In this document: piece after piece, positions 46,158 through 54,689 of the stretch
How positions within the stretch are numbered: position 1 is the first letter of the stretch
Layout: each line of letters begins with the position of its first letter
Assembly (NCBI RefSeq): GCF_016887565.1
Contig: NZ_CP069396.1
Span: 9,840,001 to 9,904,000, forward strand
Source: Archangium violaceum
GTDB taxonomy: Bacteria; Myxococcota; Myxococcia; Myxococcales; Myxococcaceae
DNA: 64,000 bases
Direction: 5' to 3'
Notes under the pieces: model-generated
The model's input: only the letters and a program-made list of their open reading frames with translations
What the model was told of the DNA's origin: nothing
The model's database searches: none
Made by a program: the position numbers and the translations under genes

Positions 46158-48010
46158 GGCGCGCCCCCACCAGGAGCCCGGGGTGCACGCCTCCGGCCCC
46201 GGCTCCGCGTCACGAGGAAGCCCGCCCCCAGCACCATTGCTGGAACCAGGAAGACGGCCGAGTAGAACCAGACGACGTCCTTCTGGCGGGTGTGCTGCAG
46301 GGGCACGTCCTCCTCGTTGGACACCTCGCCCGCCAGCTCCTCCTCGCCGAGCAGCCAGAGCACCGTGTCCACCAGCAGGTAGGGATTGCCGTAACCGCGC
46401 GGGCCTCCGTCGGTCATTACGTCCGAGTCGCCCATGGCCACCACGCGCGCGGGCGAGGCGCCCGAGACGCCCGCCTTCTCCACCGCCACCACCAGGGGCC
46501 AGGCCCGCCGGGGCTCTCCCTCATTCGGGATGAAGTCGTGATTGGTGTCCTGGAACGTCTCCGCGGATGCACGCACCGAGACATCGTGCTTCACACCCTT
46601 GGGCAGGGGCTCCACTGACTCGAGTGCCGTCGCTCCGGGGAAGACGATCGACGCCTCGCTGCCCAGTGAGGCCAGTGTCCCAACGGAAACATGAGAGGAG
46701 AAGCTCGCCGTCACCAGGTTGCCCCGGTCGCTCTGCTGATGGCTGATGCGCAGGTAACGCTGGTCGTTCGCCAGCGGGGCTCGCAGCAGCTTCAGCCCCA
46801 GGGGCTCCAGCAGCGGTTCGAGCCCGGGCCCGTCCGGCTCCAGCGCGAGCCACAGCCGCCCACCGTGCTCCACGTACCGTCGCAGCGCGGCGAGCTCCTC
46901 CGAGGTGAAGTCGCGCTCGGGCCCCACCACCGCCACCACCGCCGCGTCGCGAGGCACCTCCGTCTCCAGCCCCTCGGCCACGCCCAGCGTGCGCACCTCC
47001 ACGTTCAGCACGCGCAGCCACTCCTCGAGCTGTGACAGGCCGGGCCGGGCCTTCTCCAGCGCCGTGGCGGCCTGGGGCATCAGTCCCCGCTCGCCATGGC
47101 CCACGGTGAGGTACAGCACCCGGCGAGGACGGGCCACCATCCGCAGCCGCCGGTACACGTCCTCGTCCAACCGCTGCAACTGGCCTCGGGCGCGCTCCAG
47201 CTCCAGCGGTATCTTCAGCCGTTCGTGGCGCTGGCCCCGGCTGAACACCACGGAGCCGTTCTCCCCCACTCCCATCGACTTCGCCCGCGCCGGCTCCACC
47301 GCCTGGTCCAACACCTCCACCTTCAACAGACCGGACTCCCGCGACAGCTCCCGGAAGTACTGCTCCAGGGCCTGCCTCACGTCATTGGCGGGTGGGAAGA
47401 AGAGCGTCACCTCCACCGGCGCATTGAGGCCTCGCGCCAGCTTCCGCGTGGCCTCGCCCGGCCGCGCGGTGCGGAAGTACGCCAGGTCCCACGAGACGTC
47501 CGCCTGCGTGGCCACGTACATGGTCGAGAAGGCGAAGACGAGCGCGAAGGCCAGCCCCAGCCCCGAGTGCAGCGCGGCGCGCACCCGTCCCATCTCCAGC
47601 ACCGGCCCTCGCGCCATGGCCGCCACCGCCAGCTCCACCAGCACCAACGGCAGCAGCGTGGCGGCCAGCAGCGCGGGGAAGAGCGCCGCCAGCACCACCG
47701 CCAGCCTGGGCGCCTGCTTCTTCAACGGCACGCCCCACGGGGCCACGTCCGAGGAGAGGACGTAGAGCGCCAGGCCCAGCCCTCCCAGCAGGAAGAGGCC
47801 GAGCAACCACCGCTCCAGCCTCCGTCCATCACCCGAGGCCCGCGCCGTTCTCGTCACGCGCCACGCCACCGCGAGCAGCACCAGCGCCAGGCCCAGCCCG
47901 CTCAGCACGAGCCGCCCCGTACCAGCGCCCGCCACGCGCTCGCCGAGGAACACGGACACCAGGCCCACCACGTACAGCACGGACACCCAGGGCGAGGGCC
48001 GGAGGCTCAT
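46154..48010 (-). CDS. GldG-like ABC-associated membrane protein
   Basis: 618 aa. About five N-terminal transmembrane helices (first ~180 residues), a large periplasmic part with FFPPANDVRQALEQYFRELS and AAVVAVVGPERDFTSEELAALRRYVEHGGRLWLALE (the ABC-type GldG/IFT52-like pattern), and a final helix (VVWFYSAVFLVPAMVLGAGFLV) near the C-terminus. Overlaps the permease gene by 4 bases. In Bacteroidetes GldA/F/G-like proteins are linked with gliding; relatives elsewhere are uncharacterised, so no motility role should be assumed. Confidence 0.85.
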   Translation of the reverse strand: MSLRPSPWVSVLYVVGLVSVFLGERVAGAGTGRLVLSGLGLALVLLAVAWRVTRTARASGDGRRLERWLLGLFLLGGLGLALYVLSSDVAPWGVPLKKQAPRLAVVLAALFPALLAATLLPLVLVELAVAAMARGPVLEMGRVRAALHSGLGLAFALVFAFSTMYVATQADVSWDLAYFRTARPGEATRKLARGLNAPVEVTLFFPPANDVRQALEQYFRELSRESGLLKVEVLDQAVEPARAKSMGVGENGSVVFSRGQRHERLKIPLELERARGQLQRLDEDVYRRLRMVARPRRVLYLTVGHGERGLMPQAATALEKARPGLSQLEEWLRVLNVEVRTLGVAEGLETEVPRDAAVVAVVGPERDFTSEELAALRRYVEHGGRLWLALEPDGPGLEPLLEPLGLKLLRAPLANDQRYLRISHQQSDRGNLVTASFSSHVSVGTLASLGSEASIVFPGATALESVEPLPKGVKHDVSVRASAETFQDTNHDFIPNEGEPRRAWPLVVAVEKAGVSGASPARVVAMGDSDVMTDGGPRGYGNPYLLVDTVLWLLGEEELAGEVSNEEDVPLQHTRQKDVVWFYSAVFLVPAMVLGAGFLVTRSRGRRRAPRAPGGGAP

Positions 48011-48732
48011 CGCCACCTCCGCGCCTCGAGCACCCGCGTGGCGGCGAAGAGGGCCACGTAGGTGACGAGCAGGTAGTAGACGACGTCGCGCACGTGCACC
48101 ACGCCCGCCTGAAAGGGTTGGAAGTGCTGGTTCCACAGCGCCAGCGCGCCGAAGACATCCGAGAGCGGCTGCTCGGTGATGCGGGCCAGCAGCCAGCACG
48201 TCAGCAGCGCCACCAGCATGCACCCGGAGAGGACGGCGGCCAGCACCTGGTTGCGCGCCAGTGCCGAGCCGAACGTGCCAATCGCCAGCGACGCACTGCC
48301 CAGCAGCAACAGCCCCAGGTACCCGGCGGCGATGTGCCCCACCGACAGCTTGCCGTGCACCATCACCAGCAGCGGCATGAACACCGTGGCCAGCGTCATC
48401 AGCGACAGGAAGGCCAGCGCCGAGAGGAACTTGCCCAGGACGATCTCATGGTCCTTCACCGGCGAGGAGTACAGCAGGGGCAGCGTGCCCGCCTGCCGCT
48501 CCTCGGCCAGCAGCCGCATGGAGATGAAGACCGAGGCCACCAGCGTGGTGCCGCTGGAGAAGAAGAAGAAGAGCGAGAGCACTTCCGAGGAGCGCTTGCT
48601 CACCCCGCCCAGCGCGTAGGCGTTGAAGAGCAGGCCGTCCACCGCCAGCACCATGGCGATGATGATGTACCCCTGAAAGGTGCGCAGGTAGGCCGCGAGC
48701 TCCCGGCGCGCGATGAGCAGCGTGCGCATCAT
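48007..48732 (-). CDS. ABC transporter permease (GldF/ABC-2 type)
   Basis: 241 aa, six predicted membrane helices (FQGYIIIAMVLAVDGLLFNAY, LSLFFFFSSGTTLVASVFI, ALAFLSLMTLATVFMPLLVMV and three more). EERQAGTLPLLYSSPVKDHEIVLGKF is the ABC-2 coupling-helix segment seen in GldF and NosY-like permeases. Overlaps both neighbours by 4 bases in an ATP-binding protein/permease/GldG/DUF4340 operon. Confidence 0.92.
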   Translation of the reverse strand: MMRTLLIARRELAAYLRTFQGYIIIAMVLAVDGLLFNAYALGGVSKRSSEVLSLFFFFSSGTTLVASVFISMRLLAEERQAGTLPLLYSSPVKDHEIVLGKFLSALAFLSLMTLATVFMPLLVMVHGKLSVGHIAAGYLGLLLLGSASLAIGTFGSALARNQVLAAVLSGCMLVALLTCWLLARITEQPLSDVFGALALWNQHFQPFQAGVVHVRDVVYYLLVTYVALFAATRVLEARRWR

Positions 48733-49661
48733 GACGCGGTCACCTCCTGACCCCGGGTGAGGCGCAGGAAGAGGGACTCGAGCTTCTCCGTCCCCCGGTC
48801 CAGCCGGAGCAGCTCCAGGCCCGCCCCCACCACCGCCTGGGCCACCCTCGGCCGCAGCTCCGCCGGAGCGTCCACCCGGAGCGTCATCACGCCCTCGGCC
48901 TCGGCCACCACGTGCACCGGCCCCACGGCCGCGAGCGCCGCCAGCACCCGCTCCCGCTCGCCCCTCACCTCCACCTCGATGAAGCCACCGCCGCCCAGCC
49001 GCTGGCCCAGCTCCTCCTCGGTGCCCTGGGCGACGATCTCCCCATCCTTGATGACGAGGAGCCGGTCACACGTCTGGCTGATCTCCGACAACAGGTGGCT
49101 GGAGACGAGCACCGTGTGCGCGCCCCGCAGCCCGCGGATGAGCGCGCGCATCTCCACCATCTGCCGGGGATCCAATCCGCTGCCCGGCTCGTCGAGGATG
49201 AGCAGCGCCGGCCGGTGCACGAGCGCCTGCGCCACCCCCACGCGCTGCCGGTAACCGTGGCTCAGCGAGGAGATGGGCGCGTCGTCCACGTCGCGCAGGC
49301 CCGTCTTCTCCTCGGCCTCGGAGACCCGGGCGGACACCTCGCGCGAGGGCACGCCCCGCAGCCGCGCCACGAAGGCGAGGAACTCCCCCACCAGCATCTC
49401 GTCGTAGAGCGGCGGCGTGTCCGGCAGGAAGCCGATGCGCTGACGCACCTCGTGCGGATGGCTCACGACGTCGTAGCCGTCGATGACGGCCCGTCCCGAC
49501 GTGGGCAACAGCACGCACCCGAGGATCTTCAGGGTGGTCGTCTTGCCCGCCCCGTTGAGCCCCAGGAAGCCGATGACCTCGCCCCGCTCGATGTGGAAGG
49601 CGAGCTCCCGGATGGCCGCGTGGCTGCCGTAGTACTTGGTCAGCCCCTCGACGTGGATCAT
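48729..49661 (-). CDS. ABC transporter ATP-binding protein (GldA-like)
   Basis: 310 aa. Walker A GLNGAGKTT (Lys40), Q-loop IGFLPDTPPLYDEM, signature LSHGYRQRVGVAQAL, Walker B LLILDEPGSGLDP, switch His in VSSHLLSEI; the signature LSHGYRQR replaces LSGGQ with His for Gly at the third position, which is frequent in this subfamily. The C-terminal ~80 residues form the accessory domain usual in ABC-2 exporters. First gene of the four-gene operon. Confidence 0.95.
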   Translation of the reverse strand: MIHVEGLTKYYGSHAAIRELAFHIERGEVIGFLGLNGAGKTTTLKILGCVLLPTSGRAVIDGYDVVSHPHEVRQRIGFLPDTPPLYDEMLVGEFLAFVARLRGVPSREVSARVSEAEEKTGLRDVDDAPISSLSHGYRQRVGVAQALVHRPALLILDEPGSGLDPRQMVEMRALIRGLRGAHTVLVSSHLLSEISQTCDRLLVIKDGEIVAQGTEEELGQRLGGGGFIEVEVRGERERVLAALAAVGPVHVVAEAEGVMTLRVDAPAELRPRVAQAVVGAGLELLRLDRGTEKLESLFLRLTRGQEVTAS

Positions 49662-49685
49662 CGGGGCGTTCTTTCGTGAGCCCCG
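49662..49685 (-). promoter_or_regulatory. Hairpin abutting the GldA-like start codon
   Basis: CGGGGC, 12-nt loop, GCCCCG; the stem ends directly against the ATG (49659-49661) on the minus strand. The only purine-rich stretch ahead of the start (GAAAGAA) falls in the loop. It could restrict ribosome entry or mark the 3' end of the upstream SDR transcript. Confidence 0.35.
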
Positions 49686-49709
49686 AGCGAAGTCAAGGCG
49701 GGCCGTCCG

Positions 49710-51119
49710 TCACCCGTGGCGGAAGCGAGGCCCCTCGGTCGTCTTCCCGAGCGTGAAGCGCAGGGCCTGCTCCAGCGTGGGGTGGATGAAGGTGAAGCCC
49801 TGGCGCTCGGCGGCCTCCGGGCGGAGGTGGGCACTGAGGAGGAGCGTCTCCTGGCCCATCTCGCCGAAGAGGGTCCTCACCGCGCTGGCGGGCAGTGGAA
49901 CCAGTGCCGGCCGGGAGAGCACCTGTCCCAGGGTCCGGGCGAGCTCCGCCTGCCGCACGGCGTTCGGCGCCACCGCGTTCACGGGCCCGCGCAGCCCCTC
50001 GTCGAACAAGGCGAAGTGGACGAGGCCGATGACGTCCTCCAGGGAGACCCAGCTCATCCACTGCCGGCCATCTCCGATGCGGCCACCTCCTCCCGCCTGG
50101 AAGGCGGGGAGCATCTTCGCCAGCGCACCACCCCGGGAGCTCAGCACCACCCCCAAGCGCAGGTGCACCACGCGGATGCCGGCTTGCTCCGCCGGGGCGG
50201 TGGCCGCCTCCCACTCGCGGGTGACGTCGGCGAGGAAGCCCTCTCCGGACGTGCTGGACTCGGTGAGCACCTCGTCACCCCGGTTGCCGTAGAACCCCAT
50301 GGCCGATGCGCTCACCAGGACCCGCGGCGGGCGAGCCAGACGTGCGAGCGACTCGCACAGCACCCGGGTGCCCTCGACACGGCTGCGACGGATGAGGGCC
50401 TTGCGCTCCTCCGTCCAGCGCCCATCGGCGATGGGCGCCCCGGCCAGGTGCACCACCGCGTCCACCCCCTCCAGCGCGACCAGGTCCATCTCCCCCTGGC
50501 CCGGAGCCCAGGCGATGTCCCCGGCCTCGGGCTGACCGCGCACCAGCCGCCGCACCCGGTGGCCTCCCGTGGTGAGGAAGGGGACCAGCGCGCTCCCCAC
50601 CAGCCCCGAGGTGCCGCTCACCGCCACCGTCAGCGGCTCCCGCCCGGCGAAGGCCGCGTGCCGCCGCAGGTCCTCGCGCGTCACCGCGTGGCGGTAGGCG
50701 AACATCCGCTCCAGCCGGTGCCGCGCGTAGCCGCCCCCCACCACGCGCCCGAGCGCCCCCACCGGCAGCGCGTACTCCACCTCATCCTCCAGCACCGTGC
50801 CGCCCGAGGGCTCGTCCCACATGCGGTGGGTGTGGACCCACCGGGCGAAGGGCCCCGACTCCTGCACGTCCTGGAAGAGCGAGCCGGGAACATACCGGGT
50901 ATGCCGCGCCACCCACCGCAGGGGCACGGGCCCCAGGTTCATGCGCAGCACCACCCGCGTGCCCTCGCGGATGCCATCGCCCTGCTTCTCCTCCACCTCG
51001 ACAGGCTCCCAGGGAGGTGTCAGGCGCTGGAAGGCCCCCTCGCGGGCGTGCCAGGCGAATACCGCCTCGGCATCCACGGGCATCTGGCTGCGAGCCTCGA
51101 ACACCTGCGACTTGCCCAT
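49710..51119 (-). CDS. TIGR01777 family SDR oxidoreductase with N-terminal SRPBCC domain
   Basis: 469 aa. Residues 1-150 are a START/SRPBCC-like coenzyme-Q-binding domain (FEARSQMPVDAEAVFAWHAR, FQRLTPPWEPV). Residues ~160-469 are the SDR39U1/YfcH epimerase-like domain: VAVSGTSGLVGSALVPFL, VVHLAGAPIADGRWTEERK, SASAMGFYGNRGDE, HLRLGVVLSSRGGALAKM. The fused two-domain form is common in Gram-negative bacteria. Substrate unknown. Divergent from Sua5, only 35 bp between starts, so promoters overlap. Confidence 0.93.
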   Translation of the reverse strand: MGKSQVFEARSQMPVDAEAVFAWHAREGAFQRLTPPWEPVEVEEKQGDGIREGTRVVLRMNLGPVPLRWVARHTRYVPGSLFQDVQESGPFARWVHTHRMWDEPSGGTVLEDEVEYALPVGALGRVVGGGYARHRLERMFAYRHAVTREDLRRHAAFAGREPLTVAVSGTSGLVGSALVPFLTTGGHRVRRLVRGQPEAGDIAWAPGQGEMDLVALEGVDAVVHLAGAPIADGRWTEERKALIRRSRVEGTRVLCESLARLARPPRVLVSASAMGFYGNRGDEVLTESSTSGEGFLADVTREWEAATAPAEQAGIRVVHLRLGVVLSSRGGALAKMLPAFQAGGGGRIGDGRQWMSWVSLEDVIGLVHFALFDEGLRGPVNAVAPNAVRQAELARTLGQVLSRPALVPLPASAVRTLFGEMGQETLLLSAHLRPEAAERQGFTFIHPTLEQALRFTLGKTTEGPRFRHG

Positions 51120-51154
51120 CGTCCCCTCCGGAGTCCAGATTGCGCCCTACAGGC

Positions 51155-52126
51155 ATGCTTACCTCGGACCTCCTCACACGGGCAGTGGAAACGCTGAAAC
51201 GCGGTGGCGTCATCGCGCTGCCGACTGAAACCGTCTATGGCCTGGCGGCCAATTGTGAGGACGAGCTGGCCGTACGCCGCGTCTTCGCCATCAAGGGTCG
51301 CCCCGCCACCCACCCGCTCATCGTCCACGTGGCCCGCGCCGAGGAGCTCCCCTCCTGGGCCCGCCACATCCCCGAGGACGCCTTGCGCCTGGCGAAGGCC
51401 TTCTGGCCGGGGCCGCTCACCCTCGTGCTGCCGCGCACCGCGCGCGCCACGGACGCCGTCACCGGAGGCCAGGACACGGTGGCCGTCCGCGTGCCCAACC
51501 ATCCCCTCGCCCTGGCCGTGCTGGACGCCCTGGGAGGCGGCGTGGCCGCGCCGAGCGCCAACCGTTTCGGCAAGGTGAGCCCCACCACGGCGGAGCACGT
51601 GCGCGCGGACCTGGGGGACGAGGTGGACCTCATCCTCGATGGAGGCCCGTGCACCGTGGGCCTGGAGTCCACCATCATCGACCTGAGCGGCCGGGAGCCG
51701 GCGGTGCTGCGCCCCGGAGGCCTGCCGGTGGAGGAGCTCGAACGCGTCCTGGGACGCAGGGTGCCGGTGCGGACCTCGGCCACGGTGCGCGTCTCGGGCA
51801 GCCTCGCCTCGCACTACGCGCCCCGGGCGGGGGTGGTGCTCTCCGAGCCCAGGGACGTGGTCTCTCGCGTGGAGGCCCTCCGTGCCCAGGAACAAAGCGT
51901 GGGCGTCCTGGGGCCTCCGAGCCTCACCCTCCCCCCGGGAGTCCCCCGCTATGACGTGCCGGAGGACCCGGCCGGCGCGGCGCGCGTCCTCTATATGCGG
52001 CTGCGCGAGGCGGACCAGCAGGGCCACGACGTGCTGGTGGCCTGTCTCCCCAGGGCCGAGGGCCTGGGCGTCGCCGTGAGGGATCGCCTGGCCCGTGCCG
52101 CCGCGCCCCGGCCGGTGGGGGGTTGA
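51155..52126 (+). CDS. tsaC: L-threonylcarbamoyladenylate synthase, Sua5 type
   Basis: Makes the threonylcarbamoyl-AMP used for t6A37 in ANN-decoding tRNAs. 323 aa: the catalytic YrdC/TsaC domain (GGVIALPTETVYGLAAN, KGRPATHPLIVHV, FWPGPLTLVLP, APSANRFGKVSPTTAEHV, STIIDLSG..AVLRPG) plus the C-terminal Sua5 extension after SGSLASHYAPRAG. The extra domain makes it the long Sua5 form and not the short TsaC. Confidence 0.95.
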   Translation: MLTSDLLTRAVETLKRGGVIALPTETVYGLAANCEDELAVRRVFAIKGRPATHPLIVHVARAEELPSWARHIPEDALRLAKAFWPGPLTLVLPRTARATDAVTGGQDTVAVRVPNHPLALAVLDALGGGVAAPSANRFGKVSPTTAEHVRADLGDEVDLILDGGPCTVGLESTIIDLSGREPAVLRPGGLPVEELERVLGRRVPVRTSATVRVSGSLASHYAPRAGVVLSEPRDVVSRVEALRAQEQSVGVLGPPSLTLPPGVPRYDVPEDPAGAARVLYMRLREADQQGHDVLVACLPRAEGLGVAVRDRLARAAAPRPVGG

Positions 52127-52225
52127 GGGTGGCATCGCGCCCATTTCAAGCCTCGGGCACACTGCCGTAGACTCCAGGACACCGCGAAGCGCAAGTCCCT
52201 GCTTCCCTACCCCAGGAGTCTCTTC

Positions 52226-53209
52226 GTGAACCGGCGCCTCACCGGCCTGCTCGCCGCTCTCTGCCTCACCTCCGCCTGCAAGGAGGATCCTGTCGGCAAG
52301 ATGGAGCCCATCGCCGCCACCCCCGAGATGGCCGCCAACGTGCTCAAGGCCCGGCAGGCCGAGAAGAAGCCAGCCCCCGCGCCCGAGCCGCCGCCAGATC
52401 CCTCCAAGGTGACGCTGCGCTGGAAGCTCGACGCCCCCATCGCCTTCCGTCTCACCACCACCTCCGAATCCGCGCCTTCGGCCGCCAAGGACAAGAAGGG
52501 CCAGGACTCCGAGTCTGCGGCCGCCTCGGGTGAGGCGTCCTCCATCTTCGTCCTCGAGAAGACCGGCTCCGGCGACTACGCCTTCCGCATCGTCCCGCAG
52601 GGCGAGGGCGGCGAGGCCGAGCAGGGCACCATGAGCGAGCGTGGCTTCGTGCTGGATGGGCTCGCCGGGCCGCTGCGCAACACGGCGGTGCTGGTGCTGG
52701 AGCTGCCGAGGGATCCGGTGGGCAAGGACTCCACCTGGGCGCTCGGCGCGGATCTGGTGGATCTGGGCGCCGTGACCAACTTCGTGGAGAAGAAGGCCGA
52801 GCGGAAGAACCAGGTGAAGCTCACCTCGCTCGCCCCCGCGGAGAACGGCGAGCAGGTGGCGACGCTCGAGTACGACCTCTCCGAGTCCCTCTCCGGTCAG
52901 CTCCGTCCGCAACCCCCGGCCCGCAAGCCGAAGGAAGCGCCCGGGAAGAAGGCCGCGGGCGGGCACGACGACCACGCGGACGAGGCCGCTCAGGCCCCGA
53001 CGGCCCAGGCCGCCTCCGCCGAGGTGCGGATGACGGGCCGGGGCGAGTTCCTCGTGAAGGCGGGCCGCTGGCGCTCGTGGGAGGGCACCCTCACCACGCA
53101 CGTGGAGGGCACCACCCTGCCCGGCACGGCCAACGGCGAGCGCACGCTGCGCCTCACCCCGGTCGATCCGGTACCGCCGGAGCTGCTGCAGCCGCAGGCG
53201 AAGAAGTAG
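52226..53209 (+). CDS. Lipoprotein of unknown function
   Basis: 327 aa, GTG start at 52226 with CCAGGAG 8-10 bases upstream. Signal peptide with lipobox TSAC (LCLTSACKED). Pro/Ala/Lys-rich linkers (QAEKKPAPAPEPPPDPS) flank a beta-rich domain (VTLRWKLDAPIAFRL, VLELPRDPVGKDSTWALGADLV), with a His/Asp-rich patch GGHDDHADEA that could bind metal. I do not recognise the family. Its 3' end overlaps the convergent hemH gene by 56 bp. Confidence 0.7.
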   Translation: MNRRLTGLLAALCLTSACKEDPVGKMEPIAATPEMAANVLKARQAEKKPAPAPEPPPDPSKVTLRWKLDAPIAFRLTTTSESAPSAAKDKKGQDSESAAASGEASSIFVLEKTGSGDYAFRIVPQGEGGEAEQGTMSERGFVLDGLAGPLRNTAVLVLELPRDPVGKDSTWALGADLVDLGAVTNFVEKKAERKNQVKLTSLAPAENGEQVATLEYDLSESLSGQLRPQPPARKPKEAPGKKAAGGHDDHADEAAQAPTAQAASAEVRMTGRGEFLVKAGRWRSWEGTLTTHVEGTTLPGTANGERTLRLTPVDPVPPELLQPQAKK

Positions 53210-54242
53210 CCGCGGCCTCCGACTCGCGGACGAGCCGCACCACGGCGTCCGCCCAGGCGGGGTCCGCGTTGAGCGAGGGGACGAGGGTGAGCGACTCGCC
53301 CCCGCTCGCGAGGAACTGGTCGCGCCCGCGCAGGGCCACCTCCTCCAGCGTCTCCAGGCAGTCGGAGACGAAGGCCGGGCACATCACGGCGAGGCGCTTC
53401 ACCCCGCGCGCGGCCAGCTCCGGCAGCACGAAGTCCGTGTACGGCTTCACCCACGGCGTGCGCCCCAGGCGGGACTGGAAGGACACGCTCCACCCCTGGG
53501 GCTCCAACCCCAACCGCTTCGCCAGCTCCCGCGCCGTGGCGAAACACTGGGCCCGGTAGCAGTGGCGGTTCGCGTCGGTGATGGCGTCGCAGCACCCGCC
53601 CGAGGCCAGGCAGTGCCGCCCCGAGGCATCCGTCCGGCGGACATGGCGCTCGGGCACCCCGTGGAAGCTGAAGAGGACGTGGTCCGCCCGTGCCTCGGTG
53701 ATGACGGGGCGCGCCACCCGCGCGAAGGCATCCAGGAAGGCCGGGTGGTCGTAGAAGGCCGGCACGGCGCGCACGTTGGGCACGTCCCACGGCTCGGACA
53801 GCACCTCGTAGGTGCGCGCCAGCGAGGAGCCCGAGGAGGACGGCGCCTCCTGCGGGTAGAGGGGCATCACGGTGAAGTCACTCACCCCCCGTGCCCGGAG
53901 CCGCGCCACCGCGTCCGGCAGGGACGGGTTGCCGTAGCGCATGGCCAGCTCCACCTCGTACTCGCCGGCCAGCCGCTCGGCCACGGCCTCCGCCAGGCCC
54001 CGCGAGTACACCATCAGCGGCGAGCCCCGCTCCGTCCAGATGGTGCGGTAGGCGTGCGCGCTCTTCGGCGAGCGGAAGGGCAGGATGATGAGGTTGAGGA
54101 GGAACCAGCGCCCCACCGGGTGGATGTCCAACACGCGCGGGTCGCTGAGGAACTCCCGCAGGTAGCGGCGCACGGCGCCGGTTTCAGGAGCATCCGGCGT
54201 CCCCAGGTTGACCAGCAGCAGGCCCTTGCGCGTGGAGCTCAT
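53154..54242 (-). CDS. hemH: Ferrochelatase
   Basis: Inserts Fe(II) into protoporphyrin IX. 362 aa: LLLVNLGTPDAP, FSFHGVPERHV with catalytic His194, CFATARELAKRLG, and AVMCPAFVSDCLETLEEV. A cluster CLASGGCC...CYRAQC (Cys211, 217, 218, 228, 233) matches the internal [2Fe-2S]-ligand motif reported for Myxococcus ferrochelatase, different from the C-terminal cluster of animal enzymes. An Ala/Pro-rich tail of ~20 residues is encoded opposite the end of the lipoprotein gene. 3 bp separate it from apaG. Confidence 0.96.
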   Translation of the reverse strand: MSSTRKGLLLVNLGTPDAPETGAVRRYLREFLSDPRVLDIHPVGRWFLLNLIILPFRSPKSAHAYRTIWTERGSPLMVYSRGLAEAVAERLAGEYEVELAMRYGNPSLPDAVARLRARGVSDFTVMPLYPQEAPSSSGSSLARTYEVLSEPWDVPNVRAVPAFYDHPAFLDAFARVARPVITEARADHVLFSFHGVPERHVRRTDASGRHCLASGGCCDAITDANRHCYRAQCFATARELAKRLGLEPQGWSVSFQSRLGRTPWVKPYTDFVLPELAARGVKRLAVMCPAFVSDCLETLEEVALRGRDQFLASGGESLTLVPSLNADPAWADAVVRLVRESEAAATSSPAAAAAPAVPDRPG

Positions 54243-54245
54243 GGC

Positions 54246-54629
54246 CTAGTGCAGCGCGTGGGGTTGCGTGAGGGCGAACTCGCCGATGCGGGCCTCGAAC
54301 TGACGGCCGTCCGCCCGCTCCATCGTGTAGGTGCCACGCATGGAGCCGAACGGCGTGCGCAGCTGCGCCCAGCTCGTGTACTCGAAGCGCTCGCCGGGAC
54401 CCAGCCGGGGCTGCTTGCCCACGACGCCCTCGCCCCTCACCTCCTCTATCTTCCCGGTCGCGTCGGTGATGATCCAATGGCGGCTGCGCAGCTGCGCGGG
54501 CTCTCCGCCCTCGTTGAGGATCTCCACCGTGTACATGAACGCGTACTGGTGGGATTCGGGGGCACTCCGCTCCGGCCAGTAGGCGGGCTTCACGGTGATG
54601 CGGATGCCTTCAGTGGTGGTGGACGACAT
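54246..54629 (-). CDS. apaG: ApaG domain protein
   Basis: 127 aa, single beta-sandwich ApaG domain: ITVKPAYWPERSAPESHQYAFMYTVEI, RHWIITDATGKIEEVRGEGVVGKQPRL, GERFEYTSWAQLRTPFGSMRGTY. Full family length. E. coli ApaG sits with ksgA and apaH and has been tied to Co/Mg tolerance; here it is upstream of hemH (3 bp apart, probably one transcript). Confidence 0.95.
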   Translation of the reverse strand: MSSTTTEGIRITVKPAYWPERSAPESHQYAFMYTVEILNEGGEPAQLRSRHWIITDATGKIEEVRGEGVVGKQPRLGPGERFEYTSWAQLRTPFGSMRGTYTMERADGRQFEARIGEFALTQPHALH

Positions 54630-54689
54630 GCCCCACAATTGGCTGGCTCGCCGCCCGGACGCAAGCCAAACGAACCAGCCCGCGGGGGC

